Shown here one piece after another: positions 33,691 through 43,740 of a stretch of 64,000 nucleotides of DNA; positions within the stretch are counted from its first letter, which is position 1, and every line of letters starts with the position of its first letter. Under the pieces are notes generated by a model. That model did not search any database. It saw only the letters and a list, made by a program, of their open reading frames with translations, and was not told where the DNA came from. The DNA comes from Saccopteryx bilineata (Eukaryota > Chordata > Mammalia > Chiroptera > Emballonuridae): assembly GCF_036850765.1 (NCBI RefSeq), contig NC_089492.1, positions 290,736,090-290,800,089 of the forward strand, in the 5' to 3' direction. Position numbers and translations under genes: made by a program.

Positions 33691-35263
33691 AGGAGGGCTG
33701 CTCCTGTGATATGACCATCAAGCCACCGTAAGGAAGGAGGGAAGGGGCCTCCTGGTACCTCCAGGTGTATGTGGCCACCGCCCCGCGAGCCAGGAGCAGC
33801 GTGGAGGGAGGTGGTGGGTCTGAGCGGAAGTCCAGGTGGGACGACAGGGGTCTCGCTCAGAATTGTGTGGGGCTGGCTCCTTACGTTTGCTACGAGTTCA
33901 AGAATCCCTTCCACAGAGGGGGCTTCCAGCACCACGGTCACCCCCAGGATGGTGCCTGCCCTGTTATATCTTGGCCCCATCTCCGCTACCCGGTGATATC
34001 TGGTGCGTGTCCTAGCTAGCTGGAATAGCTCCTTCCAAAGAGGCTTCCTCTCACGAGAAGGAATTTAGTCAAAAGAATGCCTTGAATGTTTCCCCTTATG
34101 AACAGTTATCAAAACAAAGACGTGGTTTGCTAACATTTCCCAAATGGGACAATGAGCATTTTGATTTTTTCTGTTTCACTGTTCTTTGTATTTTTGCTTC
34201 TGTCTGTTCTTCGTATTGCCATGAAGTCATAAATTGAAGCCATGGTTAGGTGTTTCCATGGATTACTATGGTTCTTCTTAATGATAATCAAATGGTGCCC
34301 ATCTCTGGCCAAAGAAAGGCTCTTCAAGTTGGTTGGTGAGGTTTGTTTTTATTTACTGTTATTGTTGTTGCTGTTATTACATGGCCCTACTAGACTTTGA
34401 CAGCTTCCCTGCCCCCCCATTCTGCTGTGACGAGGTATGGGGGCACATCTTATCCATCTCCTACCCCCATATTTGAATCAAGCCATTTATCTAAGAAGCC
34501 CAGTTACTCTGACGGCATGGGGGGGGGGTGTCCACAGGCTGAGTGCTCCCAGTGCCCATGGCTACCATAGGTCAGTACTTTTAAAGTCCTGCTGGTGGAC
34601 ACCACTAAGGGAAATTTTCACGAGAAAACCACTAGTTTCTACAGATACTTCCACTCGGTCAGACCTGTGCAACGCTCACTGAACACCATCAGTCTTCCCT
34701 CTGGGTCTCACTCCTCCCACAATGACGAGCCCGGTGCTCAGGGCACCCGCATAACTGCTTATTCTCTTTGTCCCAGAGACACACACAGAATCATCTCAGA
34801 AAAACGGAGACAACTCCGCCACCAGACATGTGGTGAGAACAGTACCCCTGCATGGATTTTGGCGAGTGACTATTCTAACAGGGATAACAGTCCTTAAATT
34901 TCTAAGCCACTTAAATTACCTCGTTTCCATGGTCGGACAACCCAGCCCGCCACTTCGCTGAGTGTATATTTTGCATTCTGCTTTCGATTTCCGGGGGTGG
35001 CGCTGGGTCCTCCATCCGTGTTGAGTTAATGTGTGTAGAATGAGTGAGAGGGTCCAAAGTCATTCTCTGCATATAGCTCTTAAGTGAAAGTTGCATTTTT
35101 ATTTAATTGTATTTTCAAACCCCGTGAAATAGTGACACCGTCCCAAAGTCAAATCTACAGAATAACATATTGAGACATCTGGTTCTGTCTTTCCTCTGCC
35201 TGTAAGTCACCTTTCTCTTTTCTATTTTCTTTTATGTCTCCACTCATTTTTAATAAAATAAAC
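33691..35263. other. Unique DNA, no recognised feature
   Basis: No exon or repeat that I can name. Around 34130-34330 an AT-rich stretch has the look of an old DNA transposon but I cannot place it. A G-run lies at 34520-34528. Confidence 0.35.
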
Positions 35264-35286
35264 ATATATATATATATATATATATA
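35264..35286. repeat. (TA)n tract, left side of mariner insertion
   Basis: About 11 TA units end exactly at the mariner terminal repeat. A matching tract resumes at 35891. Together they are one TA repeat split by the insertion. Confidence 0.9.
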
Positions 35287-35890
35287 TGGTCTACCGGAAA
35301 GTTCTGTCCATTTTTGGAATAAAACAAAATACAAATTTTTCTTACCGTCAATAAACTTTATTAAATAATATATTTCCACACCAGTCCTATCTTCCGAATA
35401 TGGTCTGAAATGGTTTGCTGAGCTGAATTAAGCCTTTCTGCGATCTTCGATGTTGTCAGAAAAGGATCTTGCTCCAACATGGTCTTAACAACATCATCAT
35501 CCATCAAAGATGGTTGCCCAGAACGTGGCTTATCAGAAAGGTCGAAATCACCTGTTTCGAATTTTTCGAACCATCTTCTGCATGTCTTATCAGAAACTGT
35601 ACCTTCACCAAACACTTTCAATAAATTTCTACATGCTTCTGTAGCATTTCTTCCTTGTTGAAATTCGTATACAATACAGTGGCGTAAATGAACTTTATCA
35701 GTAGCCATGGGTACACTATCGCTTCACACATAAGACTAATGTGAATCAACTTTGTTTTAGTTAATTTGCTACTTCAGTATGTATACATTAAGTGATAAAA
35801 ATAGAGAGGCACACATGCGCCAAATAAACATATGCTTACTTGTGTCGAAACTTGTTGTGATAGAAACGGACAGAACTTTTCAGTAGACCA
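35287..35890 (-). mobile_element. Internally deleted mariner element (604 bp)
   Basis: Terminal inverted repeats are clear: TGGTCTACCGGAAAGTTCTG at the left and, reversed, TGGTCTACTGAAAAGTTCTG at the right, with about 24 of 27 positions matching. TA dinucleotides flank both ends (35285-35286, 35891-35892), the standard mariner target duplication. A full mariner is about 1.3 kb, so roughly half is missing. The transposase frame covers 35708-35361 on the minus strand and stops before any catalytic residue. It can move only if a full-length source supplies transposase. Confidence 0.93.
35361..35708 (-). pseudogene. Mariner transposase, N-terminal DNA-binding part only
   Basis: A 115-codon open frame, starting at the ATG used by intact family members (MATDKVHLRHCIVYEFQQGR). 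Residues about 8-50 form the first helix-turn-helix with the signature CRRWFEKFETGDFDLSD. Residues about 60-65 (RSGQPS) fit the linker, and residues about 70-110 form the second helix-turn-helix (TTSKIAERLNSAQQTISDHI). After GLVWKY the family continues to the WVPHEL motif and the DDD catalytic core; here it reads II and stops. The full-length protein is about 345 residues, so about two thirds are lost by the internal deletion. The remaining frame has no internal stop. It could at most bind terminal repeats. Promoter and expression are unknown. Confidence 0.9.
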
Positions 35891-35900
35891 TATATATATA

Positions 35901-35940
<40 letters not shown>

Positions 35941-35968
35941 TATATAAAAATATATATATATAAAACAT
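35891..35968. repeat. (TA)n tract, right side of mariner insertion
   Basis: TA repeats broken by TTTTATAT and TAAAATAT interruptions. The continuation of the tract at 35264, interrupted by the mariner element. Confidence 0.9.
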
Positions 35969-35984
35969 GTTTTGTTTTGGGGCT

Positions 35985-36800
35985 CATTCTAAATGTATAG
36001 AAAAGTTGCAAAGAGAACACTGAGTCCCCTGGGTGGGCCCCACCTCCCCGGGTGCTGACATGTTGCATAACCAGGGTGCCCGAGGAATTCACACTGGGGC
36101 AACGCTGTGGGCTCCCTTACAGACTTCGCACATTTTTCCCACCGCTACCTTCTCTGCCTTTGGGACCCAGCCCAGGGGATCGGTCAGTCGGCATGCCGCT
36201 GTCTGGTCTCTTCCACCTCCCGCCGTCTGGGGTCATGCCTCAGTCTCTCTGGCGGGTTATGACCTTGAACTTCTGAAGGGGTCAGGAATTCACGGAAGCC
36301 TCTTCCATCGGCATTTGTCTGACTCTGTCTTAGGATCAGACCCAGGCTATGGGTTTAGGGGGAGCAGACCACCGAGATGGAGCGCCCTTCCCATCTGAAT
36401 CAGGTCAGGGCTATCTGAGCGACGGCGACGTGACTTATCACAATGATGTTCGCCTTGGTCACTGGGCCGAGTGGGATAGCACACAGATGTCTCCACTGTA
36501 AGGTCTCCGTTTTATCTTGTCCATACTCTGTTCTTTGGAGGTGAGTCGCTGAGTCCCAGCCCAACCCAAGGAGAGAGGGTGTCAATATGTATTACCTGCA
36601 ATTCTTTTGAGAAGAAGATCTGACCCCCCCCCAGCCCCCCATTTCTTTATGCATTCAGTAACTATTTACATCGCCGGGAACTCACGGACAAGTTGTTTTA
36701 TTCTTTAGGTTATAATCTAATTATTTTTCATCATGTGTCATTCAGAACATTCCCACTCCGGTCATCTCTCTGGCTGGCCCCTACAACCCTTGGACATGCA
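35985..36800 (+). mobile_element. Old L1-type LINE 3' region
   Basis: The order fits an old L1M-type 3' region: AAAAGTTGCAAAGAGAACAC, GGTGCTGACATGTTGCATAA, GGATCAGACCCAGGCTATGG, GAGCAGACCACCGAGATGGA, GTGACTTATCACAATGATGT, TGTCTCCACTGTAAGGTCTC, CATACTCTGTTCTTTGGAGG and TTCTTTAGGTTATAATCTAA. Diverged and non-coding. Subfamily not assigned. Confidence 0.55.
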
Positions 36801-37079
36801 AAGAGACATTTTTAATACAAGGACATATGTAACTCTTTGCTGTCACTTAACCACCTTGCTGTTTACACTTATCTCTGCATTCTGGGAGCTGCTTCAAAGC
36901 CGGCAAAGAAGTATTCCTCACGCCTCCTCTAGCCGCAAACAGTCACCCGTGCGGACATGCCATGCTTGTGATATGCTTCTCTAGTGACGGGCGTGTGGGT
37001 TGTGACCATCCTCTGCCTTTGCCCGTAGTGCTGTGCAAAGAGGCCTGAGCCCGGGTCTTCATGGTTCACCTGGCATGTC

Positions 37080-37340
37080 TTTGGGAGTGGGTCCTAGAGG
37101 TGGATTCCTCAGACAAAAGGTTCATTCAGGTAAGACTTTTCTAGATCTTGCCAAGTTCATCACACACACCCCTTCCACGACATGGGAGTTATAGGATTCT
37201 GAATTTCCACCAGCAGTGCTTTCCCGCAGGAGAACCGACACAGTGTGTTAGCCAACATTTTGCCATTCTGCCAGCCTGCTGGGAGAAGGCGTGCGCCTGT
37301 GCAAGCTGGTGACGCCTGTGTGACTGGAGAGGCTGTCAGG
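37080..37340 (+). mobile_element. L1-type 3' fragment
   Basis: GGGTCCTAGAGGTGGATTCC, then ACAAAAGGTTCATTCAGG, AGATCTTGCCAAG, TTTCCACCAGCAGTGC and GTTAGCCAACATTTTGCC follow the known order of an old L1 3' segment (TAGAAGTGGAATTGCTGGG, ATTGCCAAATTG, CACCAGCAATG, CCAACACT). Confidence 0.5.
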
Positions 37341-37557
37341 TGGGCCACAGAGAAGTGTTCGGAAACAACATCCTATATGAAAGATAGACAGTGGATAAAT
37401 AAGAAGCTCCTGGGAGCTAACTCATGGGGGGGGCTTCAATCCCCCATCCCAGGCAACCCTCCAATGAAACTTAGGGGCAGCATGAAGCAGGGCTCACAGC
37501 CTCCAGGTCAGATCCTGAGAGTATCGTTGTGATTGGTGTTAATATGCAACGGTCCTT

Positions 37558-37665
37558 TGTGCATAGGAGGGAAACTCACGGGCCTCACATTCCTGTGCAT
37601 AGGAGGGAAACTCACAGGTCTCACTTTCCTGTGCATAGGAGGGAAACTCATGGGTCTCACATTCC
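37558..37665. repeat. 36-bp minisatellite, 3 copies
   Basis: TGTGCATAGGAGGGAAACTC starts each unit at 37558, 37594 and 37630. Copies differ at a few bases (ACGGGCC, ACAGGTC, ATGGGTC). The period is a multiple of 3, so open frames through it are uninformative. Confidence 0.95.
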
Positions 37666-37744
37666 CCTCCCTTGGTGTGTATGGGGGGGGTAGGGAGGGT
37701 CCTGCTGACCTCGTGCAAGCTGAGGAGTTCAGTAACCATCTGCT

Positions 37745-37860
37745 GGTCTTTTTTGGAGAAGAAGAAACTGAGGCTCAGAAAGGTTAAGTGTGTGCTCTGT
37801 GCCCACAAGGAGTGTCTGCACGCACCAAGATTTGAGCTCAAGGTCTTCTAGCTTTCAGGA
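37745..37860 (-). mobile_element. MIR SINE fragment
   Basis: GAAACTGAGGCTCAGAAAGG followed by TTAAGTG is the reversed MIR core. AGATTTGAGCTCAAGGTCTT completes it. Confidence 0.75.
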
Positions 37861-37924
37861 ACATTGTTCCTGAGCTGATGGTTGGCAGCCAGAATTAGAA
37901 GCATCATCAGCCTTTGTGTCTGAG

Positions 37925-38303
37925 CCAGCTCGGCCTGCTACAATAAAAATACCACAGATAGGGGGGTAGGGTGGGGGTGGGGGTCTTATAGACAACAGAC
38001 ATTGCTCACAGCTCTGGAGGCTGGAAGTCCAAGACCAAGGTGCTGTCAGATATGGTGTCTGGTGAGGCCGGCTTCCTGGTTCATCAATGGCTATTTTTGC
38101 TGGGTCCTCGTGTGGTAGAAAGGGCAGAGGACCTCTCTGACATCCTTTCTATAAGGACGCTGATCTCACTCATGGGGGCTCCACCCTCCTGACCTCGTGA
38201 TCTCATCATCTTCCAAAAGCTCCACCCCCTCATACCATCACATTACGGGTGGGAATTTTGACACATGGATTCTGGGGAATGCAACCCCGTCAGTCCATAG
38301 CAT
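37925..38303 (-). mobile_element. MLT1-like MaLR LTR
   Basis: Reversed LTR landmarks in order: CTACAATAAAAATACCACAG, CTCTGGAGGCTGGAAGTCCA, ATGGTGTCTGGTGAGG, TTTCTATAAGGACGCTGATC, CCTGACCTCGTGATCTCATC, CATACCATCACATTACGGGT and CAGTCCATAGCA. About 380 bp, normal for a solo LTR. No internal retroviral sequence. Confidence 0.8.
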
Positions 38304-39149
38304 GTTGCTTGGGACGTTGCCTTTGGGACCTCAACTCCGTTCTGATATCCTTTGAACACCTTATGCATCTCTGATTGCGGGACAGTCTGTGGCGGATGTC
38401 ACACCCCATTGCTAGGTGCTGTCTCTCCCCACCCTTCCTGTGTTTGCTCGTTTCTCCTGCTTCCCCATAGTCAGCTGAGCAGGAGGAAAGAAGCTCTGTG
38501 TGCGGCTGTCTGTCTCACTGTTTCCATCCCAGACGAGGGATTTAAGATACTAGAAAGCATGCGGCATTTCCAGCCGGCGCCTCCCTCTGCTGCGGAGTGT
38601 GTGTTCACAGATGGGACTCTTCCAGCTAAGGAGGGAATCGATACAATTTGCAACAATGTCTGTGGGCTTTTTCCTCCAGCCCCCACGCGATTGCTCTGGA
38701 AGGCTGGTGTCAGGAGCAGCGGGTTTGGCTGTGCACTTAGGGATAGAAAAGCTCACCCTAACCCTACAACCCTCTCCAAGGCCCTTTCTCACGTTCCCCG
38801 TTGGGCTTCCATTTGCCAGTGCCCTTGGCATCGCCGTGTTTCGGACGGAGACTGGGGAGTCTATGAAGAAGATATTTCGGAACAGGTGGCTTCCCCAGGG
38901 GCCAGGCTTGTTTAGGACCCAGGTCGAAGGCGCCAACGCCCAGACCCTTCGGTGTCTGCAATAGCTAGGCAGATCCCAGGCAACACCTGCAGAGGATTTA
39001 CCCTAAAGGGACCTCATTTTAATTTTAAGGAAAAAAAAAAAAAAAGTCTCTTGAAATGATACATTGCAATCAGCTTGATTAGACATTGGCGAGGTAATTT
39101 AATAACAAGCACATCACCACCACCTCAGGTTACATAGTACCTGCTAGAT
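38304..39149. other. Unique DNA, no recognised feature
   Basis: A plus-strand frame of 187 codons (38352-38915) is open but shows no known domain, and three other frames overlap it, so I treat it as chance. An A-run of 16 lies at 39030-39045. Confidence 0.4.
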
Positions 39150-39330
39150 ATGCCCAGTATGAGAGGCAGATGTCACAGGAGCCCCCAGGAAGGAGGCATC
39201 AGCATCTCCATCTGACACATGAGGAAGTCAAAGCTGAGGGAGGTCAGTAAACTCGCCCAGGAACGTCTAGCCAGTGAGCAGTGACTCCCTGTCACGCGTG
39301 ACTGACTGGTGGGAGGTCCCCATGCTGAAC
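39150..39330 (-). mobile_element. MIR SINE fragment, diverged
   Basis: ATCTGACACATGAGGAAGTC, AAAGCTGAGGGAGGTCAGTA, AACTCGCCCAGGAACGTCTA and GCCAGTGAGCAGTG follow the reversed MIR core in order. Confidence 0.6.
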
Positions 39331-39544
39331 CCTGTGTCCTCGCCCGGCCCTGAAACACACCCACGGGCCTGACTCCGCACTCTTCACAAAGTCACAGGAA
39401 AGACCCCGATCACAGCTCTTCAGTGAGATGGGAATGCCTTCGCTTGGACGTGACTAGCAGGCGGGAGGGCATGTGAAGGTCCCTATGCTCTTGAGAGGTT
39501 TGTTCCTACACCTCAAACTCCATAAGCCTCCGGATGAGATTGGT

Positions 39545-39955
39545 CAGGGATCTCCAGAGAACACAGAACCAATAAGGTATATCAATATCTATAAAGAGAA
39601 AGGTTGATATTAAGGAATCGGCTCACACCATGGTGGAGACTGCCGGTTCAAAATCTGCAGAGCTGGCCAACATGGTGGAGCCCCAGGGAAGACCTGCAGT
39701 TCATGTCTGAAGGCTGCCTGGGGGCAGAATTCCCCTTCCCTTGGGGGAAAATTAGTCTTCTTCTTTTTTTTTTTTTAAGGATATCAACTGATTAGACAAG
39801 GCCTACCACATCATGAAGAGTAATCTGCTTTACTCGATACCTACTGATGTCATCAAAAAATATTTTCGCAAAAAAAAAAAAAAATCTTAAATAGTGTTTA
39901 ACCTGTTCTCTGGCTACCATGGCTTAGACAAGTGGACACATGAAATCACCCATTA
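39545..39955 (-). mobile_element. Old LTR-like repeat (family A)
   Basis: Reverse copy of the element at 5606: TCTCCAGAGAACACAGAACC, AAGGAATCGGCTCACACC, ATCAACTGATTAGACAAGGC, TAATCTGCTTTACTCGATAC and, at the far end, AGACAAGTGGACACATGAAA. About 410 bp. An A-run has expanded near 39869. Confidence 0.65.
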
Positions 39956-42573
39956 CAGGGACTTTCTCCACCCCTGCTTCTATGTTAGACGTATGGGGAC
40001 ACATGGTTCCAGGGATGTGAACAGGAAGGCCCAGGTGGCATCTTTCAGCACCTATATGTGTGCCCAGTACAACCAATAATTGGTCTCACAGCCATTCTTC
40101 TCAGATCAATAATGTATTATCCGCTTGGAGCTGGGCTGTCAGCCTGTCAAAGGGGAATATCAGACCTTTTGCAACCTCTTTGAGCTGAGACCTGTGGTCG
40201 GTTCCCGCTTCTGAAAGTTTCTGCTGTGGGGTTTGGCCACTGGTGGAGACCCAGGCCTGGCTGCAGTCAGTCCCTCCCCAGGGAGCTGCCCGACTATCCT
40301 GATGTCGTCAGGAAGTGGAGAAGGGTTTATGTGATCACCCCCAGTATTGTTTTCAATGTCACCGTTTCCTCGCGCCCTTCCGATGTAGGGAACTGGTCTG
40401 CAGACACACAGGATTTCTCCAGTTAATCAGCACAACCTTTCACCTCGACTTAGGCAGGCAACAGAAACATTGACCCCGTGGGGAGAGGGTTTTACGAACT
40501 TCCGGCAGACTACTGGACTTGGCATAATCTTTGGATCAAAGATCGCTGTCTGTGAGCCAACCAATGCGTGAGTGTGAAGTTTATTTTTTAAAACAGCTCC
40601 CAGACACGCCGCAGCATGCTAATAAAACCAGGGTCATTTACATTCAGGGTTAACCCCACCGTCCTTGGTGGAAAAATGCCCTTCAGATGCCTGTCTGCAG
40701 ATGTCGCTGACCAGTTTCACCGTTCAGTTTTCCATGTGGGATGTAAGATCTCCGCCATTCCTCCTGCCTGCTTGGGACCGGGCCCACTGCCTACACACCG
40801 CGGTTCTCCACAGCAGCCCGCGTGGACAGAGTCCAATAGCACAAGCCGTCGCCGCCTGGTCCCAGACCAGAGAGGCACAGACACTTGCCCCAGTGCCAAC
40901 GCCCCTTTAAGAACTGCATTTTCCCTCCACGGGGGCGCGGCTGCGTCTCCCTGAGACACCTAACAAGAGCTCCTAACAAGAGCGAGGTCTAACGAGAAGG
41001 AAGCAGGGCAGAAATCTAGCAGACACTCTTTCTGATCTGGCTTCTGAGCCCTTGAGCTTGCCTTTGGGGGCCCCCAGGGGTGCCGAGAGCTTCATGTCTG
41101 ATGGGGCCAGGCTGCGCCTGTGACAGCTGTGTGGTCCTGGGTGGAGGAGGGAGGATAGACCTGTGGCCTCAGCCCCTGCACCATCAAATCCCACGGCAGT
41201 CAGTGGGCTTCCATGGGTCCTGTGCGCATCGGAGACTGGGAGCAGCGTGGTGACCATGCACATGAACAAGGAACCACGTGGGACGAAGATGGGGTTGCCG
41301 CCTCCAAGGCGCCATTCAGAGGAGGTCTGTTCTCTCTGTAACCCCCGCAGGCTGGAGCTGGCCGGCCGGTCCTCCCACAGATCACTATTTCCTGGGATTC
41401 TGTTCATCCTGGGTTCTTTCTCCTTCTGGCTTCCCCAGCCCAAATCCCTGGGACCCTCCCTCTCCAGGAGTTCCTGCTGAGATGTGGGGTTCTGCGGTGC
41501 TCCTCTGGGGACCTTCCTGAGGCCAGGAAATGAGTCTGCCCATGAGAATGAGCCCTGAGGGGCTGGGGGCCGCAGGGGCTCAGGGAGCTGCCAGGACACA
41601 GCTCATTCCCCGCCTATGACATCCTGCTCTTTTCCTCAGAGATGGTCGCTGTGCCACCCACAAAGACGTCCGACGGGCACGGCGTCCACCCCGTGGAGCA
41701 GCAGGGGAGACTGTCACCCCCAAGACCCCCCTAAGGATGCCCTTCAACCTCTTTGGGAAAGTTGATTCCCCTTTCTCCCCATCATGACCTACGGCAGTGT
41801 CCCCTTGTCCCCGAGACCCCTAAACTTGGCCTGGCTCAGAAGGCCAGCTTTGCAGCTCCCCGGAAGGTGGGCGCTGGGCGCTGCCTAGCCAAAGTGACTC
41901 TGGTGGGCAACACCTTCCACTGGACTCACGGGCTCCCAACAACCTCGTTCTGCTACAGTGAAGGGAGGGGGCTGGCATCACCACCAGACTCCCTACCTCC
42001 CCCTCCTCCCATCCCCCGCCCTCCACCCCAAAAGGAATTAAGCAACAGTTCTTCTGGTATGAGAAAATTTTAGAAAAGAAAGGAAAATGCAGGAGTGTCC
42101 GTCAGCCGCCAGCCCTGGAGCCTGTCCTGTGCAGGAGGCTGAGACGGCTGCAGCCTGCTGGGGGGGGGGGGGGTTAGAAACCAGAGCTTGCACAGGGACT
42201 GAGAAAACAGGGTGTGTGGGCACAAGCAAGGGTCTAAGTGTGTGACCCTAACCAAGGAGGAGAAGCCTGAGAGCCCTCTGGCCAGGATGCTAGGGGTTGA
42301 CCCCAACCTTCAAAGGACGGCTCTGGGGTAGGGAGCGGCCCCCACCTTCCCCACAAGGTCAGGGTCAAGTCTGGGTGCGCAGGCCGCCCTGGGGAGGCCC
42401 CTGCCAGCAGCATTTCTGCGCTGACATATCAATCAGGGGACAGCCGACTCCTGGCTCCAGGAAATAAGAAGAGGCCGTGTTTGCAAAGGTCCCGCCGACG
42501 GTGGTAAACGGAGCGGCTTGCTTATTAAACACGAGGAACAAGCCTCTGCTGGCTCCGAGGCGGTGGGCGGAAA
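39956..42573. other. Unique DNA, no recognised feature
   Basis: GC-rich after 40.6 kb, with a G-run at 42160-42173. Frames of up to 208 codons at 40973-41599 (minus) have no known domain. No exon is convincing. I cannot place 40080-40600 in any family. Confidence 0.4.
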
Positions 42574-43017
42574 GGGCACGGGAGTTTTTTGTTTTTGTTT
42601 TTTTTGTTTTTTTTTTTTTGTAATTTTCTGAAGCTGGAAACGGGGAGAGACAGTCAGACAGACTCCCGCATGCGCCCGACCGGGATCCACCCGGCACGCC
42701 CACCAGGGGCGACGCTCTGCCCACCAGGGGGCGATGCTCTGCCCCTCCGGGGCATTGCTCTGCCGCGACCAGAGCCACTCTAGCGCCTGGGGCAGAGGCC
42801 AAGGAGCCATCCCCAGCGCCCGGGCCATCTTTGCTCCAATGGAGCCTTGGCTGCGGGAGGGGAAGAGAGAGACAGAGAGGAAGGAGGGGGTGGGGGTGGA
42901 GAAGCAAATGGGCGCTTCTCCTATGTGCCCTGGCCGGGAATCAAACCCGGGTCCCCCGCACGACAGGCCGACGCTCTACCGCTGAGCCAACCGGCCAGGG
43001 CCGGGCACGGGAGTTTT
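42574..43017 (-). mobile_element. Dimeric tRNA-derived SINE, young copy with perfect 15-bp TSD
   Basis: The duplication gggcacgggagtttt is identical at 42574-42588 and 43003-43017, so the element is 42589-43002. It differs only slightly from the copy at 26967, keeps clean A and B boxes in the reversed head (AATCAAACCCGGGTCC), and retains two CTCF-like motifs. Confidence 0.95.
42699..42735 (+). promoter_or_regulatory. CTCF-like motifs inside a SINE, one intact and one damaged
   Basis: CCACCAGGGGGCGATG at 42721-42736 keeps the CTCF core. The partner CCACCAGGGGCGACG at 42699-42713 has lost one G of the central run. Same strand and layout as the pair at 27065. Binding is inferred from the motif alone. 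Confidence 0.5.
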
Positions 43018-43544
43018 AATTAACTTTTTAAATTTCCAGCCTTCGCTGTCAGCTGGCTGCGGAGTGTGAGCCGGAGAGTCCCGCGTCCCGGCCTGCACTC
43101 CAGTCGCAGTTCAGTCCTATAGCCACATGCCAGCAGGGTGCTTCAGGTGTGACAGCCAGAGGGCACGCATGCGCTGCTCCCGTCCCCTGCTGCCATGACA
43201 CCTTTTCCCCTGTCCGCAGCCCTCCTGACGCACAGGCTGTATCCCTCGGAGTCCACTCTCAGGTGCGGTGGGCCAGGCCCCCGCGGGGGCAGCAGCCCTG
43301 GGACCCCAGGGAGAGCGCGCTCTTCCCAGATATGGAACCAGTGACATCTGGGTGCTGCTTGATGACTTTTCTTTTGTGTCCCCCCTCCCCCAACCGCCAC
43401 CCTTTAATTGGCGTGCGAGGTACCGTCCACTGACTCTCGTCTGAGCACAGTGCCTCCCGCACTGAGCATGGAAATCATGCTGTACCAACCCCTCGGGCCT
43501 GTTCTTCTTGTCCTCGCTGCTGTCCGTCACCGGAGCTGTGGGCG
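43018..43544. other. Unique DNA, no recognised feature
   Basis: GC-rich; no exon or repeat recognised. Confidence 0.4.
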
Positions 43545-43740
43545 CAGCGTAGTTTATTCAACTGTCCTGTGGGCAAGCATTTACGTCGTCCCTAACACAT
43601 TGCAATTAGGGACTGCGCTGTCACCAAGAACCGAGCGCCTGTCTATTTTACATGGCTGGGTACGCCTTCGGCACAAGTTTCTAGAAGAGAGATTCCTGGT
43701 TCAAAGAGGAACGGTGGCCGGGTCCTGCGAGGCGTCGCCA
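43545..43740 (+). mobile_element. L1-type 3' fragment, diverged
   Basis: TTTATTCAACTGTCCTGTGG stands where the family has a TTTATCCATTCATCCGTTGA-like block, and AGAAGAGAGATTCCTGGTTC stands for the TAGAAGTGGAATTGCTGGGTC block. Similarity is low. Confidence 0.4.

Noticed and set aside
38352..38915. 187-codon plus-strand frame
   Set aside because: No domain or splice pattern seen; overlapping frames exist on the other strand.
26952..43017. Using the two CTCF-like SINEs as a proven loop pair
   Set aside because: Both motifs point the same way, and loop anchors usually need convergent motifs; binding is also unproven.
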